Translations under genes and position numbers: made by a program
Shown here: positions 44,281 through 55,895 of the stretch, piece after piece
Layout: every line of letters starts with the position of its first letter
Numbering within the stretch: position 1 is the stretch's first letter
Notes under the pieces: generated by a model
Told to the model about the DNA's origin: nothing
The model's database searches: none
The model's input: the letters and a program-made list of their open reading frames with translations, nothing else
Origin: Artocarpus heterophyllus
Taxonomy: Eukaryota > Streptophyta > Magnoliopsida > Rosales > Moraceae
Reading direction: 5' to 3'
Assembly (NCBI GenBank): GCA_025403435.1
Contig: CM046332.1
Span: forward strand, 8,053,903-8,117,902
Length of the DNA stretch: 64,000 bases

Positions 44281-45204
44281 AGCTAAAAAAAAGAACCAAA
44301 ATTTATGGTTTCACATAGGATGAATGGTCCCGTGTTTTCACCATTAATACAATGACCTAACTCATAGTAACATAATTATATTGAACTATAAAATTTTGGC
44401 AAAATCATATATATATTTGCATTGTAAAGTCATATACTCTTTTCATGCTTACACAACAGTTGATGGATCTTTGGTGTGTAAGTCAATGCATGCTATCATG
44501 TGTGAGGTAAAGAAAGAAAAACAAAAATAAATATAATTAACAAAAATAATGAAAATAAAATTAATTAACTAAAACACAAACATAAATACAAACGCATAGT
44601 CATAGAAGCTTTTCATCAAACATGTGGTGGGCATCACAATAATACTTAGACATCACAAACATATAAAAAGTAACCTATTCTCACACCAAAATGCTAAATG
44701 TTGTTCAAAGTTCTTTCAAACACCAAATACAAGTAACACATACTAAATGGCAAATAACAAATTAATATAACTAATATTAAAACTAAAACTAAAGCTAAAT
44801 AACACTAAAATAACCAAATAATACTAAGTTTAGAACTAACAATAACGCTAAAACTAAAAGTAATGGTTTGAGATTTACCAACAGCGGTGAAGTCGGTGGA
44901 ACGGCAAAGGACGAGTCAAACGATGGTTGAGTTGGTAGAATGTCAAGGGATGAGGATGAATGATGGTGAATGACGTCGGGTTTGTTAGGTGGGTCATTAA
45001 GAGAGTGATAGAGGAATGTCAAAGTCGGTGGAATGCTGTGGGGTTTGGTTTCATCGGTGGCTAGGTCATGGGGGGAGGAGTTAGAGAGAGAAAGGGGTTT
45101 TTGAGTTAGTGGGTTTGAGTTAGAGAAATTTTGAATAAATAGGGAAGGCCATGTCATTGGCGCTGGATTAAATTTTAGCGGGATACTAAAAATTTTGAAC
45201 ATGC

Positions 45205-45520
45205 AAAACACTTCACAACAGTTTTTAGTAAAAATCATCATGAAAGGTCTCCTTCCACGACAGTTTTTATAAAAACCATTGTGAAAGGCCATATTTAGTA
45301 GCCTGCCAAAATTTAATCTTTCACAAAGGTTAAATTTGGGCGGGAAACTAAAAATTTCAAACATACAAACCTTCCACGACGGTTTGTATAAAAATCATCG
45401 TGAAAGGTTAAATTTGGTGACATACTAAAAATTTCAAACATGAGAACCTTCCACGATGGTTTTTTTTAAAACCGTCGTGAAAGGCCGTGTGGCTTTCACG
45501 ACGATTTTTGTAAATCCCTT
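45205..45520. repeat. CACTA II subterminal repeats, block 2
   Basis: Same words as block 1 (e.g. TTCCACGACGGTTTGTA near 45372, ACCGTCGTGAAAGGCC near 45470) in both orientations, marking the other end of the element. Confidence 0.85.
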
Positions 45521-45524
45521 CCTC

Positions 45525-47733
45525 CTTGAAATGTCTTCCTCTCATTCTCTTCTTCTTTTTTTCTTTTGCTCTCTAAGCTTATGAAACCCAGCTCCATGTC
45601 GTTCAAAAGTCTCCATGTTAAAGTTGAACTTGTGCTTTAATCCCTTGAATTGATGACGTAAAGTTTTCAATGAGATTTTAAGGTAAGATTTTAGAAAATT
45701 AATATAGTTTTTTCTACATCTTTACTTTGAATTTGCTCATTTATTTTGCTGCACAATTTAGATTTCATAGTTTTGAATGAGAAAGTTTGATATAAGCATG
45801 TTTTCAACCTTATTTGCAAGAAAGGCTAGAGATATGGTTTGATGATGATTTTGGTATAAAACTCATGAGAATATGTTTATTGTGATTATATAATGCATGA
45901 TGTATATTTTGGTATGGTTTTGAGACTTTGGACAAGGATAATATGTTTTGGGTTAAAGAAAAACTTGACATTCCATAAACTTTGTAATACCTCTATGGGC
46001 AGTGGCTATTTCTTGAAATTCTGGGATTAAATTAAGATAAATTTTGTAAATTGGTTTGCATATTTAAAAAGTAGACATCCTAAGCTTTCTAACAAGCTCT
46101 CATAAGTCTAAATTGGAGTTGGATTTTATTTCTATGAATTTTTTAATTTTCGGATTAGAAACTAGTAAACCTATCAGTAGCAATATACCACCCGTTTATG
46201 TTAAGTAAACCACCTGTTAACCTGTGTGATGATTGTAGATAGTTAACCTATCCTTTTTACCAAAGTATACTACCAGTTTGCCATGGCATTCCAGTTGCTA
46301 ACCTGAACCAAGAACCCATCTTTGCTCACCACCTAATTCCTTAATGTGTTGCAACCTTTCCAATATTATCCTAAGTGATTGATGAATCTTATTAGGGACT
46401 AAAACATATGCATTACTTGTATACATTTTATATTGTGTAAAGACAAAAATTGTTTACTATGGTATTCAAAAGAGATTTGCAAAAAAGCTTTAATAGCACA
46501 CTAGTAAGATGGATTTACACATGATTTATTTATGAATATGGTTGTATGTTGTGCTTTTGTTTTAATTGTCCTTATACACGCCTTAGGATCAAGGGAATAT
46601 GGAGCTAATATTAATTGATTATGAAATTAAAAGATTGTTGATAAACTTAGAAGGTAGGGATTCTATTACTCATCTTTTGTGAGGTTTTGATAAATTAAAA
46701 TTTGGTTGTTTTACATTGCAAGCTATGTATATTATATTTTGAATATATATATATATGACTATATCTATAACATGATGATGTGAAACTCATCCTGTATGGT
46801 ACAGCGATGAACATAATGATTTGACACATGTTGTTGTAAATTGAGAAGCATGGTTAGGAAAAATAACTCTATAAATAATGATTGAATATAGAGAAATGGT
46901 GAGACATGAAGAGGGCGACAGTTACGTCCTTGGGCATGAATACCCTAAAAGGTAAAATAGGGGAGGTAATAACGCTCCCTTAGGTCGAAAGTCCCAGAAC
47001 GCACTATATAGGAATCGACTTGGTGAGAACTCGGGACTTGATGTCCACTCACCGGAACACCCTTGGAATGATTGGAGGGTGGTCAAGTGCGCCTATTGGG
47101 TTCCGATGAGTTGAATGATACTCTATGGAACGGGGATACCTTGGGATAATAATGAATTGTAATACTTGTGTATATGTATATGTATGAAAGTCGGTAATGA
47201 TTAACTATGGTATCCATGGAATATGAGCATAATAAATTTCATAGTTTAGATAATGATAAGCATTAACTAACCATGCAAGTTTTGAATGTGGTAATGATAA
47301 AACCTAACCTAAAGGTGAGTAATGGTTGTTCCCTACTGAGCATGTTGTCGCTCATTCCCTTATATTTTCATATTTTCAGGACTCACTAAGTGTGAGGTGG
47401 TTACGAGAAAAATAGTTGAGAAAGCTATGTAGCTATATTACGTTGGGATTGCCTCAATTGTTAAGACTGTTCTTCATGATAATGTAAGCGTCGATTATCA
47501 CTTTTTGTGACTGTATTAAGATGTGTTGAAGGTTGAAAAGATGATGACGACAGTTTTATATTATTAAATTTAAGGTGCTACTTTAAACTGTGGTTTAATT
47601 GTCTTTTATATTTTTTTATTTTTGATTTAAGAGTTTTCATTTAAGTCCTGGGCAACTTTATTTTTGAAGTTTTACTTTTATTTTTAATTTTTATTTTAAT
47701 TCATTAAAAACTGTTAACCCCTAGGGCGTTACA
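45525..47733 (+). mobile_element. Gypsy-type LTR (left-truncated)
   Basis: Ends GGGCGTTACA at 47733. It shows the layout of the other chromovirus LTRs: CT-rich leader (45540-45585), candidate donor TTTAAG|GTAAG at 45683, a CTACTGAGCATGTTGTCGCTCA block near 47332 and candidate acceptor TATTTTCAG at 47379. No TGTAAC start: the left end meets CACTA II. No primer-binding site follows, so it is a solo LTR or the last LTR of a lost element. Confidence 0.7.
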
Positions 47734-50074
47734 TATCAACTTACCTTTTGAATCTCTCAATAAAAGAATGAATACAATTATATATATGTTGCAGATCATC
47801 ATTGGCATTTGGTGCGGGAATTTTGTTTTTTGTTTTTTTATTGTTTGTTTTTTTAAAGAGGAAATGCAAAAAGAGCAAATAGGAGGGAAAGGCAATAAGT
47901 CTTTATGTAATTCATAAGCTTGAAATATGCGATTTTGGGGAAATAATCAAGGAAATAAAATGGAGACAATAATCAAGGAAATCGGTTCACTTTAATGGTC
48001 ATAAATAATTAATAAGATATCAAAGAAGGACGTGATTTTCTTACGACACCAAAATTCTGGATATACAGATAATAAATATGAGGAAAATTAGTATGGTTCA
48101 AAATATTAAATGAGAATTTTGGCCATGATTAAAAATCATAAAAAATCGTACCGTTTAAATTGTTGGAGTATCTAAAATGGCTAAAACATATTATTTTTAC
48201 TATATTCATGCTTCAACCTTCTAGTTATACATTGTAGGGAGAAAAGAAAAAAAAAAGCTTTTCTTCCTTCTCTCTTTATTCGGTTGTTTATCTACAGTCT
48301 TTTTAGTAATAAACAATATAAGATTTTTTTTCATTTTAATTTTCGATTGAATTTTTCATTAGCATCTCCATAGGTTACCACAAGTAATCTACAGGAGGCG
48401 CTAATGCCGGTGATGTTCTTTGGAAAAGTCATGAGTTATTGCAAATATCCTAGCAGGATACCATAGGCTCTGTCGTACCTTAGCAGGTTACCGTTGCTAC
48501 CATTTGCAGCGGAGTACATTTATAGCTCGGCTAATACCATATCTCAGTGACATAAGAGTGGAATAGTTGGTGCTACAGGTTTTTGTTGTGGCGCTGAGTT
48601 CCCCAAAAGAAAATAAAAGAGAGAGAGATAACGACAGAATCTGTCTCCCTAACACACCGCTTTAGCTTTGTGTCGATCTGTTAAAATTTTTTCCCTTCTT
48701 AAGTTAAATATAATAAGAGGAAATTAGGCAAAAATCTTGTAGCGTTTAAAAAATGACCTGAATAAAAAAAAAAAGAACTACAACGACATGATGCATAAGT
48801 TAAAATTCCCAATAGAAACGTAACACATGCTAGGAGACTCGAGGATGTTTTCTAGGGTGAATTAGAAGACTAATACTTTTATGAAGTGAGTTTAGTACAT
48901 TTTACTTCTGTGTAAAATTTGAGTCCAGTTTAGTTCGGTGAAGAAGAAGAACTATAAACTTGCCTGTTCTCATCCCACAACTTGGCTACATATCAATCAA
49001 TTGGGTTTGGGCCATAGTATCCGAAAAATTTGAAAAAGTTATATATGTCATACTTTTAAAAGTTTTTATTTACGGAACTAAAAAAATTTATGTCACACTA
49101 TCATTCATATATATTAAGTTGTTCTACCAATAAATATACGTGTCATTTATATAAAAAGTAAATCTTAAAAATAACATTTGTAAAAGGCTCCGAGTCTAAG
49201 CATATATCAGGCTAATAATCAAATTTTACTATACCAAGAGTTTAGGGTTTAACCCACGGAATAGGTAGAATTTGATTATGAGACAAAATTGCTCCAATTG
49301 AATGGTTAGTAAATTATATAATTTTGCCAGTTCGTTAAAGTAAAGCTTTTTATAAGATGCTTTATAATATATTACTCAAGGATGTGTCACAATAACTCCC
49401 AAAAAAAAAGATAACATGATGTAAATAGAGACATATAGTTAAACAATAGGAGGCGCCCAGTAACCAAATTCTTAACACGTCCAAAAAACTGCATGGCAAA
49501 ATGTAGAAAACATGAGTTTGGCTTTTATGTGTCCAGGAAGATACGCTTATAGGGTGTTTGGGATTGGTTTGAACTATTTTTGGTTCACAACATTTTGACA
49601 TGCAAAAACTTTACACTTAATTGCTTTTTGTTTTATATTATAACTGTTAAGGGCTTTACGTTGTAAACTATTCGAACTTGTGAGTTTAAACTATTGTGTC
49701 AAGCGTTCTATTAATTTACAAATTACGTCGCTCATATACAAGAATAGAATATATATATAAATATATATACACATATAGATAGTAAAGAGAAATCTCAATC
49801 GAGAGACTAGAGTGAGGAGACTATGGAATATAGGGCAAGATAGAGAAACCAAAAACCATTCAAGAGTATCAATATATATAGTAATAGTACCTTTCCCAAT
49901 ATGATTATTATCTTCGCTCACATTTCACCATTTGAAATAATCACTAAGTCCATAGCCTTGTACGAGAAGAAGAGAATCAAACGTAGATAAAAATGACTTG
50001 CCGATGGTATTATTTCCTTAGCTGAAAAGATTTGCAGCTTTTTTTCCCCTTTTAAAAAATAAAGAACTAGCCAT
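47734..50074. other. Unassigned AT-rich region
   Basis: I see no coding domain. A stretch at about 48230-48670 (poly-A/CT-rich leader, then two AGCAGG(T/A)TACC words, then GAGAGAGA) could be part of a degraded LTR, but no end is recognisable. Frames at 47704-47895, 49362-49601 and 49691-50118 (minus) are low-complexity or lack any motif. Confidence 0.5.
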
Positions 50075-50079
50075 ATATA

Positions 50080-52157
50080 TGTTAGGGTTAATGCCCTATA
50101 AGCATGGACATTGAACATAATGTTGATAAATTAAATAAAATGAAATTTATTTATTTTTAGTTGCTTATGTATATTATGAATACTTTAATAAATATCAAGA
50201 AAATTCTATGATTATTAATGCGACTATAAATTTTGCATGTAAATGTTTTATGCTTAGGGATAAAATTTGTAGATAATAATCAAAAGTCTATAATAATTAA
50301 TTAGAGTTTAGGATCTTTAATTAAATATTACAAGTGCGGTCGAATCTCATTGAGAATGAAATAGTCTTATCCGGGCTATCAATGTAGAGACATTGGATTG
50401 GAAGTACTTTACACAATAAGATTATATATGACTGGACTAAATAAATTATGAATCTCTAATAATCTTCCGTTACAAACCCAGTATTCAAATTTATTTCTAT
50501 GATGGCGATATGTATGATAGTCTCAATCCTGATTATTTATTAGACTCTTATTTATGACATTGTATTTTTTGACTTGCTTGGTAAGATTTATCTAACGACA
50601 GATCATAACTTTCTATCTTGAAAACATAATGGAATAAATGGCTGTAAATAATATTACATAAATATGGAATCCATTCCCTCTTATTGGAAGTTAGAAAAAT
50701 AGTTTTCATGAATGATAATTCAAGACATGAATAGCATAGCACTCGTTCATAATAAGATTATGAATTAACTGTTTATTGGAGAATGATTAGAACTTAAAGT
50801 TAAAGATATAATAAGAGAAGTAAATGGAAGATGAACCTAGCTCTTATTATAAACTATTTATGGAGGACTCTTTTATATATGTTGATTATATTAATAGACT
50901 ATTCACTAATTTTCTTTGAGTAATAATTACTATAATTTCAAGGGTGTAGTTTGAGGTGTTTAGTGGAGCAACACTGAAATTAATAAATTTGGCACATTAA
51001 TTAAAGAGTTTAATTAATTGTCAAATGTGTTAGAGATTGAATTATAGATCCATAAGTCCCTAGTACCACCTCTATAACACTGTATTAGTTTTAATGCATA
51101 GAATAAATTATACATATTTAATTTAGAATTATTGAATTTTGAATTAATTATTTTACACTAGAGATATTAATATGACACAAAAAAATATTATCTATGACAC
51201 ATGATATAATGTGATATATATCGTCACATTTAACTAAGCAATAGTTTATTAATTTACTATATTTAATTAATAAGATTAATTAAATATGTTTTAAATTAAT
51301 TAATTAATTATATTTAAATAATTTCATTATTTAGATATATTTTAATTTTGTGAGTGATACATATGTGGTGAGATCACAGTATGTCTATTCCAACATGGAC
51401 ACAAGATTAAATAGTAAATTATTTAATTTAAAATTGATTTAAAAATAATAGATTTATTTTAAAATTGAATTTAAATAAATAAGATTTATTTAAATCAATT
51501 ATATATATATATATATATTCACGTACATAAGATGCACGTAGGAATTATTCTTGAACTAATATATATATATATGTGTATTATATATATCTATAGATATGCA
51601 CTTGCATGTGGCTTGTTGTGGAATTGCTTTTGAGTTTCATAATTAAAAAAAAAAAAAGGCTGGACATGGAGCTCCTCCATATATCTACTTTGGAGATTTT
51701 TTCTCCTGGTATATGTGTATGGTTCACCTACTAGAGAGGCTAGTGGGTGGCTTTTAAATTTCAAAATTCAATTAATTAATAACTAAATACTCAGTTATAA
51801 AAAAGTAAGGATATCAGTTTTTCACATATGGGATATTCTTGAAACTCTTGAGAGAATACTGAGAGTTCTCGCTAAAAAAAGTTTTGCTTTCTCGTGTGTT
51901 GAATACATAGCAGAACTAGAGTTAAAATATAGCACTCGCCATTCTATTGTTGTGGGGATTTATGTTGAAAGATCATGGTGTTGAAGAAAAAAGTTTGGAA
52001 AATCTGATAGGTCTTTAAAAGGTTTGAAATAAATTTTCTCATGTTTTCAATCTTTAATTAAAATTATATACTTATTCTCAATAAGCAAAGTTTTGAGAAA
52101 AATTTTGTTTGTCAATTGATCCATTTTTTTGCTATGTTTCATATATAAATTCCAACA
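50080..52157 (+). mobile_element. Solo copia LTR with ATATA target duplications
   Basis: Starts TGTTAGGGTTAATGCCCTATA at 50080 and ends AAATTCCAACA at 52157 (2,078 bases). Flanked by ATATA at 50075-50079 and 52158-52162. The ends and length match the copia LTR at 15301-17292. There is no internal sequence, so this is the product of LTR-LTR recombination. The duplicated word lies in AT-rich DNA, so chance identity is possible, but both LTR ends fall exactly at it. Confidence 0.85.
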
Positions 52158-52435
52158 ATATATGCGACTGCTAGTCATCCTTGGCTGCATTCAACTCTGT
52201 ACCTCCTCATGCAAAACGCAAGACCAAACTTCCCTTAATTTATTATTTCTGATGTTTCTATGCATGGGTGTTACACATGTAATATTGCCAAGTATTGTAG
52301 AGATTTATATAGGAAAATTTGTTGATGGTTGGATGGAAAAAAGCTATAATATTCATGCATGCATATATTCTCTTTCTGGCCAACTTTCTATATAAGGAAA
52401 ATAGATATCATCTGAGACCATTCCATTAAAGGAAA
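52158..52435. other. Unassigned spacer
   Basis: The frame at 52129-52395 overlaps the end of the solo LTR and shows no domain. Nothing else is recognised. Confidence 0.4.
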
Positions 52436-52880
52436 AGGCTATCACACCCTCTCCTAAAAGAACATAGGCCCTATTCACAATCCCAAAAGATACACCTAAT
52501 TTCCAAAACCTACCTTACTGCTAAAAGGATTAAAAATTAGAAAACTTTTAAAATGAAAATCAAAAGAAAATAATAACATCAAGATTTATAGTGGTTCAAA
52601 CATAGAAAAAAACTTATGTCAACTCTAGTTGCTAAATTGTTTATTGATGATATCAAATTAAAAACAATCAAACTTTCCTTATAATTTCTCTCAGAAAACA
52701 AATATGGACAACGCAAATGCCCAAAATACAAAATGTTCAACCCATTATTCATCCCTCTCTTCTCCAATTTATAAGGCTCCTTTAGTCCTTTGGTCATGAA
52801 ACTAGTCGACATGGTGAGAACAACGTCCTCATTCATCAAATGCAAAACTTTCCATCTCTTTCTAGTTCTAAGGTTATGGT
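52436..52880 (-). mobile_element. Possible copia LTR fragment
   Basis: On the minus strand the order TATAAATTGGAG (promoter-like, about 52775), TTTTCTGAGAGAAATTAT, then TTGAACCACTATAAATCTTG (about 52585-52604) recalls the R-U5 part of Tork/Angela-type copia LTRs, which often carry GAACCACGTAAATC-like words. Ends are not defined. The minus frame 52579-52845 lies inside and has no domain. Confidence 0.4.
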
Positions 52881-53074
52881 TTCTTTGATCATAGCTAGTC
52901 GTTCAATGGCTTACTTCTATAAAGGGGACCCTACAAGGCTAGACAGGCATCCCTCATCATTTAGTTAAGAAATACTTAAGAGTGGCATTGGTTATTTAAA
53001 GACTTTTCTAGGTCTTGGTGAAATTTTCAATTTTGATGACTTGCAACATTAATTTTGATTTGTAATAATTGAGG

Positions 53075-54852
53075 TGTAACATCCGTCAACTTTAAAGTAA
53101 AATTAATTATGTTAAGTTTAATTATTAAGTGCCAATGTGATTTGGATGTTAAGTTTTATCCATTTAAATTTTTTTTTGTTTTTGTTATATTTAAAAAATT
53201 TGATTTTTGGTTTTAAAATGCCAAATAACACTTTTGTACCACATATTTTTCATATTTACCAAAATGCCCTTGAGCCCTTTTATATTTTTCTTTCCCCCCC
53301 ACTCTTTTTCTCATTTCTCTCTCTTGTCTCTCTCTCTCTCTATACACTCTCTCCTCCCCTACTTTCCTCTAATTTTTCCCATCGATTGAGGCCAAGAAGC
53401 AAGTCCAAATCATCAAGTTTTTCTTCAAAAATGCCATTGAGGTTAGCTTTCTCTTTTTCTTTAAAATTTCAAAGTTTTAATTTCAATTTTTCAAATTTTT
53501 TTTGATTGTTGAATCCGAACCTTCTTAAGCTCAAATAGTGTTCAATTTAAGTTGTAGAAACTATTTTATAGTGAATCTAAACTTGATTTGAGCTAAAATC
53601 GATTTAATCAAGCTTTTACATTTTTCTTTGAATTTCAAATCAAAGGTGAAATTGAGTTTAAATTTAGCAAAAATGATTTTTAGTTGTTTTAAACTATGTT
53701 TCTATGCTTTTTGCGTGAATTTTATGCTCTCGGAATTGAAAAAAGGCTTAAAATTGGATTTTGAGCTCGGGGAAGCTGAGACCCGAAACTTGAAATTTTC
53801 TAGATTATCCCAAGTTTAGTAGGCCAAACTTCATCTTCGACATGCCGGATTCAAGTAGTTCGGCAGGCCAGACTCAAGAAGTCGATAGGCCAAACTGTGT
53901 ATGTTCGGCAGGCTGATTGGGCACCATGAAATTGTACTTTTACTCCTAGTTTTCAACATCTAATGATTTAGAAATGTTTTAAAAGGATTATGATTTTGTT
54001 TCATGATTATTTTTAGTCAAAAATAGCACATTGATAATTTAATTAACATAATGATATTTGATGAATGAAATTTTTTACTTTAAATGCAATTTTCAAGGTT
54101 TTAAAAGCTAATAGAGCTTATTTTAAATTTTGTTTAGAGCTTTGGTATTGAATTTCGATTGAGGTAGGATAATTTCTATCCCTTTCTTGGTAGCCCCTTT
54201 GTAAATTATTTCGGCCAAAGTTTAATTTTAAATGAATTTTTAAGAATGATTTTTGTTTGATGTTGAATTATTTTTATGCATTTATGGAATTGTAGTTTTG
54301 ATATTATTTTAAATTCTCAAAACTCGTAATGGTGGTGTTTCATCAAGCTTCTTACAGGTGTTTTAATTGATTTGTTAAGAATTTGTGATTTATTTAAGAA
54401 TGATTGTTAACAATTCTTTGCTTTATGACTGCTAGTTTTAAACAACTTGTTTTTAAAAAATTATCATACTAAGCCTTCCGCTCACGTTTTCCTGTTTTAA
54501 AATCCCCCTTTTAGGTTTGAAGAGAAAGGAGCATGAGTAGAAATAGTATTTTCTCTAAAACTGTGGTATGATACGTGCATTGTACGACTTGTCCCGGTGT
54601 TGATGTCGATGTCATCCTCATCAGATATATAGTATAATATATTTCTAAAAATATTAAATTTTTCATCAGTTTTGTATCATTATGATTTATTGTTTAATTG
54701 CCTACCCACCTTCATGGTAAGCGTCGACGTGATGGTGACTACCGATGAGATTTTGGCTGAGCAATTTTACTTTATGTTTATTTACTTTATGTTGATTAAC
54801 TTTAATTTATCTTATTTAACCTAACATCCCACCTCTTGTCTGGGATGCTACA
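53075..54852 (+). mobile_element. Solo gypsy LTR with near-perfect target duplications
   Basis: Starts TGTAACATCCGTC at 53075 and ends GGGATGCTACA at 54852 (1,778 bases). Flanked by TGAGG (53070-53074) and TGAAG (54853-54857), one transition apart. The layout follows the gypsy I/III LTRs: CT-rich leader (53290-53360), candidate donor TGAG|GTTAG at 53442, dyad motifs, AAGCCTTCCGCTCACGTTTTCC near 54473, and candidate acceptor CCCTTTTAG at 54514. The plus frame 53137-53505 is leader sequence, not a gene. Confidence 0.85.
53809..53925. repeat. Dyad-motif array in the solo gypsy LTR
   Basis: Units TTTAGTAGGCCAAACTT, TTCGACATGCCGGATT, GTTCGGCAGGCCAGACT, GTCGATAGGCCAAACTG and GTTCGGCAGGCTGATT, about 20-30 bases apart. 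Confidence 0.85.
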
Positions 54853-54984
54853 TGAAGTATAAAAATATATATATATAACATCCATATTTTGAGGAGGAGG
54901 GTTCTTATTTTTTTGGTATCTTATATTTTAAGAAAATATCACATTGGTATTTTGTTGTTTAGAAAATATCAAAACGATGTCATG

Positions 54985-55290
54985 TAGTATTTAAAAATAT
55001 TATTTTGGTAACCTGAGTTCGTGTTTTTTGACATAAAATTTCCAAATTACTCTTTTATCAATGAACCTCAAATTATTTTGTTAAAATTATAAAAATATAT
55101 AAATAAAAAGATTATGAAAAAGAAGAATAAGTCCACATACATACCTTTTTTTATGAGTATTCTTTAATCTTTTCTTTTGATTTTTTATTATAATGTTAAA
55201 AACTTAATTTGGTAATTAAAGGACAAAATGGAAATTTTATGTTAAAAATGCAAACTCAGAGTATCAAAATCATATTTTTAAAAACTAAAG
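54985..55290. mobile_element. MITE-like inverted repeat
   Basis: The left arm (about 54985-55045, with TTTAAAAATATTATTTTGGTA and GACATAAAATTTCC) is matched in reverse complement by the right arm (about 55228-55290, with GGAAATTTTATGTTAAAAATG and ATCAAAATCATATTTTTAAA). The arms are about 60 bases, imperfect, and enclose about 180 bases of AT-rich DNA with no frame. Similarity continues weakly outward to about 54905 and 55330. The flanking duplication is not clear, so the superfamily cannot be named. Confidence 0.6.
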
Positions 55291-55895
55291 GGTTTCATTT
55301 TATTAATTCCCAAATAACGGGGCACCGATTTCATGTTTCTATAAAACAAAGACAAAAATTATAATAGCCCTATGAAGAAAAACAAGTACCTTTGAAAAAA
55401 AAAAACTTGGTTCTTTAACCATATATTGCATGCAAGCATGGTGGGCATTACTTTTTATGATGCTTTTTTTAAAGGTCTTTTTATAATACTTTTAACATAA
55501 ATGGATGATGTGATTGACTTTCCCAAAGGTTTTACTACTTTAATTCTATTTTCCCATATGCAATTTAGTGCTCATTGTTTTGGAGAGATAGGATACCATT
55601 TTTGAAACCACATTCCTTAGAAAAAAACTTCACTTTGCATCATAGCCCTTTCTTTCTCTATTCCCAATTTAATTCCAAAATCTTGAAAAATCAAAATAGA
55701 TTTTGTTGTGTCATTGCTTTAAATGAAATCAACTGTTGGTAAATATTGCAAATTCTATTATTAGATTTTGAAACCTTGAGCACGTGGCACAACATACATA
55801 TAAATATATATAGGGAGTTCTTACAGCCCATCCGTGAACTTTTGGAGTCTTAAAACTCCACTTAATCAGAAACATAAAGTTGAAATCCAAGGGTC
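55291..55895. other. Unassigned spacer
   Basis: AT-rich, no coding signal. A segment from about 55812 (GGGAGTTCTTACAGCCCATC) to 55895 is less AT-rich but unrecognised. Confidence 0.4.

Larger units (their letters stand above)
43859..45524. mobile_element. CACTA element II, truncated and non-autonomous
   Basis: Starts CACTAGTAGAAA at 43859 inside the copia remnant, with possible 3-base target word CTA at 43856-43858. Dense subterminal repeats occupy 43880-44280 and again 45205-45520. Between them lies about 0.9 kb without transposase. On the minus strand, inward from the second block, a TATTTATT-like box (about 45140) and a CT-rich leader resemble a CACTA 5' end. The second terminal repeat is missing, and LTR-like sequence begins about 45525. 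Confidence 0.8.

Noticed and set aside
44795..45364. 189-residue minus-strand frame in CACTA II
   Set aside because: Its start includes the subterminal repeats and the rest is a Ser/Pro/Leu-rich CT leader translation. No domain; most likely untranslated leader.
49548..49600. TAGGGTGTTTGGGATTGG as a possible hAT-type end
   Set aside because: The word is common in plant hAT MITEs, but I found no inverted partner or 8-base duplication.
53137..53505. 122-residue Phe/Ser/Leu-rich frame
   Set aside because: It is the T-rich start and CT-rich leader of the solo gypsy LTR.
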